Shown here: positions 23,256 through 32,859 of the stretch, piece by piece | How the letters are laid out: the number at the start of each line of letters is the position of its first letter | Position numbering within the stretch: the stretch's first letter is position 1 | From: Oxytricha trifallax | Taxonomy: Eukaryota; Ciliophora; Spirotrichea; Sporadotrichida; Oxytrichidae | Length of the DNA: 64,000 nt | Reading direction: 5' to 3' | Assembly: GCA_000711775.1 (NCBI GenBank) | Contig: ARYC01002635.1 | Span: 1 to 64,000, forward strand | Made by a program: the position numbers and the translations under genes | The notes under the pieces: generated by a model | The model's database searches: none | What the model was told of the DNA's origin: nothing | What the model saw: only the letters and a program-made list of their open reading frames with translations

Positions 23256-23440
23256 CTAAAATGGCCTCTTTTAATGGCTAACAATGTTTTAAAATTCTAG
23301 CCTTTAATATTGAATTTACGATAAAAGATTAAAATTGACAGAAGTGTGATTAATTCAAAGCTAAAGGCATATCAATAAAAGCAAGCTGAATAGGTGAACT
23401 ACTATACAAGAATGGATGGACCAGGTAATTATTCTTTTCT
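23256..23440 (+). other. Coding-like segment, unidentified
   Basis: MASFNGQQCFKILAFNIEFT from about 23260, then after a shift IKIDRSVINSKLKAYQQKQA and EQVNYYTRMDGPGNYSF. Weak support from composition only. Confidence 0.3.
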
Positions 23441-23945
23441 GTACTAACAAAAATAGATGCTAGAGATCTCTGAATTTTCTATTTATAATATTATATAATA
23501 AATAGTATCCAAATTTAAATCTCTGGGGATCCAGATATAATATAAGTTGGAAATTGTATAGAACTAGTCCTTATTTAATTTTAACATTCAAATAGTAGAT
23601 ATGTCTTTATCCCATTTCTCTTTCTAAATATTATTTCTTCTTTGTCTCTTTTTTCTTTTCTGACATATTTTATACATTATTTTTCTTATCTTTTTAATTA
23701 ATTGCCACTCAAGTTTTCACTCCTATTTTTCTCTGATTTTCCTCTCCTTATCAAATATAAGAAGGAGTTAATTGATATGAAGTATAACTTTTCATAAACA
23801 TGGATCTGTAATCACCTTTTTGAATTCAAAAGTCTTTTAAAAAGAATCATTCATTGATTTTTATTAACCAAAGTTAAGGTTTAAATAAAGATAATAAATG
23901 GAAGATAAATCAGGGGGATATCATTAAAGTTTTCACAAACAATTA

Positions 23946-24500
23946 ATATATGTTCCAACCAAAACCTTCCTCCCGCCCCCCTCTTAGACCTAAAACGAGA
24001 CATCCCCTCCCACCCCAATAAGATCTATTTTCATATCAAAATTTTAAATCCTCGATGTTCTGATCACTTTCCTTCTTGATATCTTGATTTCAAACATTTA
24101 TTATTTATAATTTTTTTCAAAATTTTCTCAACCTATTGAATGATACTCTCATTTTTGCTTTAGTATTTTGTAACTTTTTCTACATCCGTCGAATATATTA
24201 TCACATGATTTTATAGGGAAATTGATTATTAATTTATTTCTATTAGTCTCGATAAATTTATAACGAAAAATAATCAAGCAACAAAGTAACACAAATGGTA
24301 TTTAAAAAAAAATAAATAATTTTCATAACTTCATTTTCATAATAGTCTATTATATGTTCTATTATTTATTTTATCATTACTGACACAAATTTGATTTATT
24401 TTAATTTAACTTTTATCTGTAGTATTGCAAATATTATGGCAGGTAAAGTTTTTTTTTTTATCATTTTATTTAATTTGGGGTTTATGTTGTAGTTATTATT
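23946..24500. repeat. Left arm of the palindrome around TBE-A
   Basis: This 555-bp arm is the inverted complement of 29061-29605 at near identity (for example one A missing in the ATAATCAAGCAAC region). It abuts the TBE-A terminus directly. Its outer end is rich in C tracts (CCTCCCGCCCCCCTC, CATCCCCTCCCACCCC). Confidence 0.9.
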
Positions 24501-24660
24501 CAAAACCCCAAAACCCTTTCAGTAGTTTAATTAAGTTTTTGATTGATAAAAGTAGACTATTAACGCATACTTTATTAGGATTTTAATAGGGTTTATGTGG
24601 GGTTTAATGTTTAATTATTAGTATTTTAAGTGAGTATAACAAGCGAGTTTATAAGATATT

Positions 24661-26098
24661 TCACACAAACATTAGCTTAAAGTCATGTGGCAGTTCACTG
24701 AATTTATCTTTCTAAGTTGATGTTTGATTGTTTCTATTGTTTGTTAATTCTCTTAGCATAGCTTGATAATAGTTGAGTATGGAAGTTCTCTGAGACCTCC
24801 ATTTAATTTATTTTTATCGAGATATTGTTCGATTCTCTGCTTAGAATCTCTTTCACCCCTGCAGCTAAAGTAATCGTTTCTTGGCATGTCGCTCTCTATT
24901 ATTATTACTGCTAGAGCCCAGATATCCCATTAAGTGTCAACATCTCTCCAATCCTCTCTCTCTGGAAAATACCCAGGAGTGCCGTATACATTTCCTTATG
25001 CAGAGGCTTGCACTCTTTGAGCTCTGTTGAAGTCTATAATATAAACTCTAAGAGGCTGAAAGTTCAACATGATATTCTCTGACTTTAAGTCTCTATGAAC
25101 ATAACCTAGCTTGTGAAGCTCTTCAATCCCCTCAACTATCTACAATACTATCTAGCTAATTTATCTCTGACATCTATTGTCAGATAAGAATTCTCTGTAA
25201 GTCATTTCAAGTAAAGGAAGACTAAAGCTACATGATCTTTACCAAGTAAAATAGCATCAAGCTAGATGATATGCCTGCACTGATTAAACTTTGCCTTTTA
25301 AAGAGCATATTACTCATTAGCTAATTCCATTTGGAACTTATCATAAGCAAGGAAGTAATTGAAAGGATATATCTTGTAAGCATATTAGTCATCAGTAATG
25401 ACTCTCTTCTCTATTTTATCTTCAAGAGTGAGGTAACTTTCTAGGCAAGAATCTAAGTCAATAATTTTTAATATAGGAATCTTCATCGCCTCTATTTTAA
25501 CCATGATTTTATTGATCTCAGAGACTGGAAAGTTCTTGACTGCTTTCTTCATTTTAACTTACTTCTAGACATCAACTCTAAGAGACTCCACTGGGTTTCT
25601 TGATCTTCTCTTAAGAGGAATCTATTACCTGTAGGTTCATGAATAAAGACAAAACTTTGATATTGCTTTTTCTTTAAATGCACTTTGAGGTCTCTAGTAT
25701 GAGAATATCGCTTCTCACAGAACTCACAGACATACTTCCCATTTTTCTTTTAATGCTTGAGATATAACCTTGGCATATCGTTGTGTATATCTCTCAAGTG
25801 TCTCTTATAAGTTGACTTGTAAGGGAAAACTTATTGCATTCTTTGCATAAATAGTCAACTTTGGCTGGTATTTATTAATGCTCTATGGCGGGTTGTTTAC
25901 CTCATCCTCAATTTGCACAGCTTCTTTGATAACCTCCTACTTAAGTTATATTTAAATCTCAAAGCTAGACTGGTTGTCATAAGTAGGCTCCCACTGAGTA
26001 CAAGCGTCTCTAGTCTCTACTTTTCTTGGTTGCTGGAACGATAATTTTTATTGACTTTACCCAAGTAATGCCGCTCTTCTTAATAGGTTAGCGCTCAT
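24661..26098 (-). pseudogene. TBE-A C2H2 zinc-finger/protein-kinase protein (57-kDa type)
   Basis: Starts MSANLLRRAALLG at 26098 and ends at TGA 24661. The N-terminal half has two C2H2 fingers: YLCKECNK...HLRDIH and YVCEFCEKRYSHTRDLKVHL. The C-terminal half has protein-kinase motifs: LHKLGYVHRDLKSEN (catalytic loop), IIDFNRA (DFG position is DFN), then GTPGYFPEREDW and WDIWALAVIIIE (APE/F-helix region). One base is lost after ECNK (about 25831) relative to TBE-C, shifting the frame inside finger 1, so this copy is broken. The protein is one of the three long known TBE products; its role in transposition or elimination is not established. It lies downstream of the box array at 26690-26890. Confidence 0.85.
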
Positions 26099-26158
26099 TA
26101 TAGTTTGCTGATATATTTTATTATAATAATGATAAAATATACCTAGAAATACTATAAA

Positions 26159-26572
26159 TTGTAGGAATACATTTGAATTTGGAAAATTAATTAAAAATAA
26201 ATAAATACTAAATCAAAATCGTGGCAGTTAAAGTTGGCCAATTTAAACGATCTTGGGCTCATTCGATAGAGAATTCAAAATTAACTGGACTTTACTATTG
26301 GCGGTACTATTTTATCGCATCCAAGGAGCGAGATAACTCGACTTTAATGTAAGGGTATAATTTAATAATTTAAAGGCATTTAATTAAAGTGAAGTTATCT
26401 CGCTCCAGCGATGCGATAAAATAGTACCACCAATAGTAAAGTCCAGCTAATTTTGAATTCTCTATCGAAAGAGCCCAAGATCGTTTAAATTGGCCAACTT
26501 TAACTGCCAATATTTTAATATATAATTAATTTAATTAAAATTAATTTCCCAATATCAAATGTATTCCTACAA
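26159..26572. mobile_element. 414-bp hairpin MITE inserted in TBE-A
   Basis: Ends TTGTAGGAATACATTTGAAT and its near complement. The interior is inverted (GGCAGTTAAAGTTGGCCAAT on the left; ATTGGCCAACTTTAACTGCC on the right; CTGGACTTTACTATTGGCGG and its partner). At the same site TBE-C has an unoccupied sequence (about 60640-60665), which shows the insertion is secondary. Same family as 48248-48663 and 8600-8960. Confidence 0.9.
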
Positions 26573-26689
26573 TAGTCGAGTATAAGACACTCTGGTAGAT
26601 TCTTTGCTGAGAGGTAAGAAAATTAACTAATCATAAAAGACTGTAAGTTGACATATTTTATGAGAATTTTAAACATTTTAGTAAATTAA

Positions 26690-26905
26690 AATACTCCTAA
26701 TGAAGTTTTGTTTCTCTAGGAGGTCCTCCAAATCAAGTTTGAACTTAATTTTGAGGTAAAGTTATTATAAAATTTTTTAATTTAATATGCTCCTAATTAA
26801 GTTTTAACCTTAAATTTTAACTCCTAATATAGTTTGAACTTAATTTGGAGAAACTCCTAAAATAATTTAACATTATTAGGAGCAATTTAATGGAGATAGA
26901 TTGAT
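26690..26905. promoter_or_regulatory. Array of eight CTCC/GGAG boxes in TBE-A
   Basis: Eight copies of CTCC or GGAG are each set in an A/T context like CTCCTAATTAAGTTT, including the head-to-head GGAGGTCCTCC. The homologous array in TBE-B has GTAC in place of CTCC. It lies upstream of the zinc-finger/kinase gene and overlaps the end of ORF4. A regulatory or protein-binding role is inferred from repetition and symmetry only. Confidence 0.5.
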
Positions 26906-27059
26906 AAAAATGGAAATCAATCTGTGAAACTTGGAGCAAGTTTTTCAATGCTTCTCCGTATATCTTTTCAAGGTTGACCTCCAGTAGGTCCTCCCTATTT
27001 AGTAGTAAGACTTTAATAAATTTAGAATGGATATCCATAATTTTAAATTTCATTAACAT
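26733..27059 (-). CDS. TBE-A ORF4: small conserved frame, 108 codons
   Basis: From ATG 27059 (MLMKFKIMDIHSKFIKVLLL) the frame runs through EVNLEKIYGEALKNLLQ and DFHFYQSISIKLLLIMLNYF to TGA at 26735-26733, intact in ciliate code. Related frames lie at the same place in TBE-B (32044, KIRGESLQKL and LHFYQFSSIKLV after one shift), TBE-C (60164, with a TGA) and TBE-D (53488). Its ATG is 20 nt from the divergent 22-kDa ATG in A, B and C. It is on the strand of, and upstream of, the zinc-finger/kinase gene, so it may be a separate small protein or a 5' exon of that gene. The usual TBE description lists three genes; this frame is not one of them to my knowledge. Confidence 0.5.
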
Positions 27060-27079
27060 TTCTAGAAAGAGGAAGCAAG

Positions 27080-27868
27080 ATGGAGTCTATGAATGATGCA
27101 ATGAAGAGAATTTAATCTCAAGATTTAATAGGAAAATTCAGAAGTAAAGAAGATCTTTACAGATACTTGGTATAGTAAGGTAAGTTTTTACTTATAACTA
27201 ACTTATTAACTATAGTTAGATTGTTCTTGCCAACTTAGGAGGGAACAAAAATATCATTCTTAAAAGCATTACTTAGTGAAGAGAAAAAAGCTTTTAAGTC
27301 TAATGAAATCAGAATGATCGAGATACCTAACTACCCTGAAATTTCAGTAACAAACCTCTATGATGATACTATGAGTGATCCAGATGTTGCTCTCTACCTT
27401 CCATTAAAGCTGCAACTCTCTAATAAGTTACCAGAGAAAAACTTCTTCTTTGGTGTCCTTGCGACTCTGAAACCTGAGTACTTAAATGAAGTTATTTAAG
27501 AAGCTCATAAGAAACGCGACAGCATCTCTCCTGAAGAAAAAGAGAAGCAAGGTATCAAAATAAGTGACATCTGGCTCTAGGAACTATAGAAACATCCATT
27601 CATCTCAAGTAAGCTTAGTCTTCTAACTTTATAGAAAAAGCTGGTACTGCTATACATGATGAAAGAGCGCAGCAAATTAAACAGAGAAAGAAAGTCTCAA
27701 GTAAAACATTAATTGAGTAAGAAGCTCTTCAAAGATTTATAAAAGCCAGAAGAGATGAATATAGATGCAGGAGCTGGTATTATGAGAAGAAACATTGGCC
27801 CAAGCAAGTCTTAAGATGAAGAAAAGAAAGAGAAGCCAAATCCCTTTACGGGAAAATTTAATATGTGA
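27080..27868 (+). CDS. TBE-A 22-kDa-type protein, two exons
   Basis: Exon 1 27080-27179 (MESMNDAMKRIQSQDLIGKF, RSKEDLYRYLVQQ), intron 27180-27215 (GTAAGT...TATAG, 36 nt, phase 1), exon 2 27216-27868. Joined, the product continues VRLFLPTQEGTKISFLKALL, then IEIPNYPEISVTNLYDD, FFFGVLATLKPEYLNEVI and the basic tail MNIDAGAGIMRRNIGPS, ending GKFNM and TGA at 27866. About 250 residues in ciliate code. The same intron occurs in TBE-B and TBE-C. No enzymatic motif is recognised; this matches the TBE gene of unknown function often called the 22-kDa ORF. It converges with the transposase, 6 nt between stops. Confidence 0.8.
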
Positions 27869-27874
27869 GTTTAT

Positions 27875-28922
27875 TCATTCGCTTAAATCTAGTACTTATT
27901 TATAAACACAAAATCACCCTTCTCTTGCGCATACTTTAGCTTTATCATCGCTAACTATCTTAGAGGAACTCTTAATAAAATCGACTGTATCTATCTTCAG
28001 ATCATGCATCAGATGGTAGAGAAGCAATTTCTTATAATGACCTTTCAATAACCCCCAGTATAATTCAATTCCATTGAACTAAGGGCTGTAAGGATCATTA
28101 AATACAGGTGTTACGTTTAGCCTTTCATATTCCTTCCTTGTGTCTTTAGTTTTATGGACAGATAAGTTATCAATGAATAGAATAATCTCTTAGTAAGCGT
28201 ACTTATCTCTGAGTTATTGCAAGAATTTTATGTATTATTCATTCTTTATAGAACGAGGGTGAATAACTTAAGTCTCGAGGCCATTATCTTCTCTTATTCC
28301 ACCAAGAATAGCATGAGTTTAAACCTTAACCTTTTAGTCATAAACTTCTATATTACTATACCTCTTGTACCAAGACCTTGATATAAAGGTATTGAATGTA
28401 AATACAGCTTCATCAGCGTGTATGAATTTATATTATGCTCTTAAGCCCTCTGCATTTAATCGAATAGATAATTTAAATTAGTCTTATAAAATGGAACATT
28501 GAAGTCAATCACTCTCTTAATGCGATTGACTGTCTAGTAAGATATTCCGTTCTTTTTATATATGCTTGCTATAGATTAAGCAGAGATGTGAAGCTCAGGA
28601 AATTGGCGATGAAACATCACAGCCTCTAGGCTAGAGAGAAATGAGCCCAGAAAATAAGAGTCTTAACATTAATAAGAAAGTCAATATGATGCTGCTAAAA
28701 TTTTAAGGGTCTCTTCGGCTTAGAATTAAGATGCTATCTATTTAAATTCAATGCTAATAGACAGTGAGACCTCACAGTTGCTGGAGATTTATGGTGTAGC
28801 CTTGCTATAGACGTATAATTCAGAACAAGATTGAGTTATTCACTATATTTATCACATCCATATCGCAACTTAAACAATAAATCTATATACTCACTGTCAT
28901 AAATAGACCCAAAACCTTGCAT
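27875..28922 (-). pseudogene. TBE-A DDE transposase (42-kDa type), frame-broken
   Basis: Minus-strand ATG at 28922 (MQGFGSIYDSEYIDLLFKLR), stop at 27877-27875. Family features across frames: a helix-turn-helix region (HISAQSIASIYKKNGISYQT, VNRIKRVIDF), then the Tc1/IS630-like catalytic triad blocks, first Asp in the HADEA block (lost to a base deletion here), second Asp in DNLSVHKTK, Glu in NGIELYWGLLK. At least two frameshifts (about 28620 and about 28400) and a TGA near the C terminus (27913) break it, so no active enzyme is encoded. TBE transposases are known to take part in germline DNA elimination in Oxytricha; this copy could do so only if repaired or recombined. Confidence 0.85.
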
Positions 28923-29060
28923 ATACTCACTTAAAATACTAATATTTAAACATTAAACCTCAACATAAACCCTATTAAAATCCTAATAAAGTATGCGTTA
29001 ATAGTCTACTTTTATCAATCAAAAACTTAATTAAACTACTGAAAGGGTTTTGGGGTTTTG

Positions 29061-29605
29061 AATAATAACTACAACATAAACCCCAAATTAAATAAAATGA
29101 TAAAAAAAAAAACTTTACCTGCCATAATATTTGCAATACTACAGATAAAAGTTAAATTAAAATAAATCAAATTTGTGTCAGTAATGATAAAATAAATAAT
29201 AGAACATATAATAGACTATTATGAAAATGAAGTTATGAAAATTATTTATTTTTTTTTAAATACCATTTGTGTTACTTTGTTGCTTTGATTATTTTTCGTT
29301 ATAAATTTATCGAGACTAATAGAAATAAATTAATAATCAATTTCCCTATAAAATCATGTGATAATATATTCGACGGATGTAGAAAAAGTTACAAAATACT
29401 AAAGCAAAAATGAGAGTATCATTCAATAGGTTGAGAAAATTTTGAAAAAAATTATAAATAATAAATGTTTGAAATCAAGATATCAAGAAGGAAAATGATC
29501 AGAACATCGAGGATTTAAAATTTTGATATGAAAATAGATCTTATTGGGGTGGGAGGGGATGTCTCGTTTTAGGTCTAAGAGGGGGGTTTTGATTGGAGCA
29601 TATAT
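29061..29605. repeat. Right arm of the palindrome around TBE-A
   Basis: Inverted complement of 23946-24500, starting immediately at the TBE-A right terminus. Confidence 0.9.
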
Positions 29606-29916
29606 ATTTTATAAATATTTAAATTTAATGCAAGATTTAGAGACATTTATGATAAAAAGGGAGGATGGTTTTGAATGGAAAGTGATATTTAAAAAAATCT
29701 TTTATTAACTTCAATACATTTGCAGACCTTTATTCAATGAAATATATGAGAAGAATACTAAACAAATGTCTATAATAACTGCTTTATAAATTATTTGAAT
29801 GAAAAAAGACATATATAATTCAATATTTAAAGATCATATATGTGCTATCTATAAAAAAAATCTTATTTATTGTAAGATAAGTGTCTAAATTCAGATTTTC
29901 AAAAATATCACCTCTC
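29606..29916. other. Short AT-rich spacer between palindrome and TBE-B
   Basis: No gene or repeat was recognised. Confidence 0.4.
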
Positions 29917-30058
29917 ATTCAAAACCCCAAAACCCCTTAGTGAGGTTTATAAGTGCTTTGATTTGTAGGGTATAGTTGGGGTCTTATTGGGGTTAGTAGA
30001 GAAAACGCAAGTTTTATGTGAATTTAATGAATATTTAATGAGTATTAATGTGCTTAAT

Positions 30059-31501
30059 TCAAACAAATTTTATCTGCTTATCTTTGTGGTATCTCTTGAA
30101 CTTAGCTCTCTTTAATGTTTCAAGTATATCTTCTAATGATGATCTTGGATATGCTGGAGCTCTTACTATGATCATCTCAACCATTTTCTTAATCTAAGTG
30201 CATACATCTTCTTGCTCTATATGTTTAACAGCCATGCTTATTGATTACTTTTCTTGCTTTGTTCCGAAGTACGACATACTTTCCATATCGCACTCTAAAA
30301 TAATTGCTGCTACCGCCCAGACATCCCACTAAACAGAGCTATTAGTCCACTTCTCTCTTATTGGGAAGTACCCAGGTGTGCCTAGCACTTTAGCTAAAGT
30401 CACTATTTCTTACCTTATTGCTCTATTGAAATCAATGACTACTATTTCTAAAGGACAGAGATTTAGCATTACATTTTCTGGCTTCAAATCTCTATGAACA
30501 TACCCTAGATCATGCAGCTCTTTCACACCCTTGGTCATTTCCGTGAGTATCTCATGCAAGTCATCTGGGTATCTATTATGGTAGAGATAATCTCTGAGAG
30601 TCATTTCAAATTTCTTAAGTCGTAGTGCAATAAAACCATGTCCAAGAATAACTCCATCGAGTTTAAGCAAGTTCTTGCATTACCTTTTATGAACCTCTCT
30701 AAGTATTATGTATTCATTGGCAAACTCATTTGATACTGCTCGTTCCTAATAAGATATTTGAAAGGATATACTTTATAAGCATACTCATCAACTACTATGA
30801 GTTTTGCCTTGTTAGCCACATCAATATGTAAATAGTTGTCAATGCAAAAACTGAGATCTACTGCATTTAATGCAAGTATATACATAGCTCTCTCTTACAA
30901 GCATGCTATATATAATTCATTAGCTGGTTGGTTCATTGACTCAAAACGTTTCTGCTTCTTAAGTCTCTCTTCCTGCTCTCTTTAAGACTCTACAGTATTG
31001 GACTTTCTCTTGGCTGGTATAAGTATTTATGTTTCTTTATCTTGCATTAAAACTCACTTAAATGATGTTTTTGCATGTGTCTTTTAACTTTAGCTGAGTG
31101 AGTGTAAGATCATGCAAGTCGTGCACTAATACCTGCCATCGACCTTTTCGTGCTTAAAATATATCTTAGCTCTCCCAGAGAGCATCTCTTTGATGTGCCT
31201 CTTCAAGCTCGAATCAGTTGAGAAGAAATTTTAGCATTCATCACATTAGAATTCTTTAATCTTTTCTAGTGGGAGATGTTCTTTTAACTCCTCAACATCT
31301 TCGATTAGCGTTTAAATACTTATCTCTGCTCTCTGCTTCCTGATATTTATTTCAGAACAAACACCTCTGATTAAAACTCAAGAGCTTTAAGCTCTGGCTC
31401 CTTTTCAATGTATATGATCTCTGGCTTCTTAGTTTATACAAAGTTTAGCTAAGATTACCACTGCCAAGAGAGACTGCTTTGCGATTTAAGTTAGCCGCCA
31501 T
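30059..31501 (-). pseudogene. TBE-B zinc-finger/protein-kinase protein
   Basis: ATG at 31501 (MAANLNRKAVSLGSGNLSQT), TGA at 30061-30059. Fingers: a first CxxC...H pattern around QCDECQNFFSTDSSLKRHIK and a second around YQCTTC...HMQKHH (frame-shifted). The kinase half is intact over 30670-30410: MLKLDGVILGHGFIALRLKK, MTKGVKELHDLGYVHRDLKP, ENVMLN, VVIDFNRAIR. As in TBE-A the metal-binding DFG is DFN. GTPGYFPIREKW and WDVWAVAAIILECDM follow. Frame shifts in the N-terminal third and near QEI (about 30420) mean the reading frame is not continuous. Its 5' flank holds the GTAC box array. Confidence 0.8.
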
Positions 31502-31679
31502 ATTTAAATTCAAATTTAAATTTCTATTATAAAGCTCTAATAACCTCTCTAGTTATAGTAACTTTGTATAGGAGTTGGTACTGCAACAACAATGGTTGAT
31601 TCTTAGGCGTTAGACATCATATTTATACTAAGTTTATAACTATAAATTTTCTAAATTAATGCTTAATATTTTTAATTTT

Positions 31680-31870
31680 GGTACCAACTTAGAAAAAATT
31701 CAGGTTGGTACTCGTACCAATTAGGTTTTAAACCATTTTGGAACTTTTCCATTAAAACCTCATTAGGTTAAAACTAGGTACTAATTAAGTTTTGGTATAT
31801 TAAAGTGGTACCAATTAAATTAAACGAATTTAGTACCAGTACTAATTAAATTTAAACAAATTTAGTACTA
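31680..31870. promoter_or_regulatory. Array of eight GTAC boxes in TBE-B
   Basis: GGTACC, GGTACT, CGTACC and AGTACT/AGTACC words occur eight times in contexts like GTACTAATTAAGTTT, with a head-to-head GGTACTCGTACC. Spacing and A/T context match the TBE-A array, where the core is CTCC. Function inferred only from the pattern. Confidence 0.5.
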
Positions 31871-31906
31871 ATTTAATGGAACTAAATTGATAAAAATGGA
31901 GCTCCA

Positions 31907-32044
31907 TCACTGCAGTTTGTTACAGCTTCTGCAAACTTTCTCCACGTATCTTGCAGGGTTGACCTCCTATAAGATGCCCATATTTAATAGTAAGATTTTA
32001 AACAATAGGATCCAGAAGTCTATAAGTTATAATTTGAAATTCAT
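31907..32044 (-). pseudogene. TBE-B ORF4 counterpart, frame-shifted
   Basis: ATG at 32044 (MNFKLQLIDFWILLFKILLL) is 20 nt from the 22-kDa ATG, as in TBE-A. The frame closes at TGA 31907, but the next phase continues KIRGESLQKLQQTAV and LHFYQFSSIKLVLNL, matching TBE-A ORF4. One base change in length separates the two halves. Confidence 0.45.
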
Positions 32045-32064
32045 GAATAGGAAGAGGAACAAAG

Positions 32065-32853
32065 ATGAAATCACTCAATGATCAAATGAAAAGAGTCGAA
32101 GCTCAAGAAATGATATCAAGATTCAGAAGTAAGGAAGATCTCTATCGATACCTAACTTTACATGGTAAGATAACTTGATGACTATTAACACATTATACAG
32201 TTGGTTTATTCCTTCCAACGATGGAAGGTACCAAAATTTCATTCTTGAAAGCAATACTTTGTGAGGAGAAGAAAGCTTTAAAAATAAAGAGATTAAACTA
32301 ATAGAAATTCCCAACTACCCTGAGATTTCAGTCACTAATCTTTATGAAGATGCCATGTAAGATGAGGAAGCGGTAGTTTACCTTCCTACCAAGAAACAAC
32401 TCTCTAATAAACTCCCAGAGAGGAACTCCTTCTTTGGTGTTCTTGGTACAATAAAAGAAGATTATCTCAGAGAAATTATTGAAGAAGCACATAAGAAACG
32501 ATATTCTATTTCTCCTGAAGACTAGAAGAAGCAAGGCATTCTAATAAGCTCAGCTTGGCTAGAGGAACTTAAGAAGCATCCTTATCTTTCAAGTAAGCTT
32601 TGACATATAACTTTGTAGGAAAATCAGGCACTGGTATATATCTTATGAAAGAGCATGCTAAGGTTCATAGAGAGAGAAAGTCACAAAAAATTCATGAAGT
32701 GAGCAAGAGACTTTATAAAGATGTTTAAAAGCCAGATGAAATGAACATAGATGCAGGAGCTGGCACAAAGAGAAGAAATATGGGCCCAAGCAAGCCATAA
32801 GAAGAGGAGAAGAAAGAGAAGCCAACCCATTTATGGGCCAGTTTAATATGTGA
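32065..32853 (+). pseudogene. TBE-B 22-kDa-type protein, intron-containing, frameshifted
   Basis: Exon 1 32065-32164 (MKSLNDQMKRVEAQEMISRF), intron 32165-32200 (GTAAGA...TACAG, 36 nt), exon 2 from 32201 (VGLFLPTMEGTKISFLKAIL). A one-base loss near 32277 shifts the frame; beyond it the family text resumes: IEIPNYPEISVTNLYEDAM, SFFGVLGTIKEDYLREIIEE, MNIDAGAGTKRRNMGPSKP. It ends at TGA 32851, 6 nt from the transposase stop. Function unknown. Confidence 0.75.
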
Positions 32854-32859
32854 ATATAT

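Larger units (their letters stand above)
24501..29060 (-). mobile_element. TBE-A, full-length telomere-bearing element with MITE insert
   Basis: 4560 bp bounded by CAAAACCCCAAAACCCTTTC and its complement, with near-identical terminal inverted repeats of about 138 bp (24501-24638 and 28923-29060). Minus its 414-bp MITE it is about 4.15 kb, the length known for TBEs. Gene order from the left: zinc-finger/kinase (-), small ORF4 (-), 22-kDa-type gene (+), transposase (-). The bases next to the ends are ATT and AAT, which are complements and not a direct repeat, so no target duplication is visible. Transposase and zinc-finger frames are broken. Confidence 0.95.

Noticed and set aside
24595..24620. 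GGGTTTATGTGGGGTTTAATG read as a second telomeric end in TBE-A
   Set aside because: It lies within the terminal inverted repeat and is not a G4T4 repeat.
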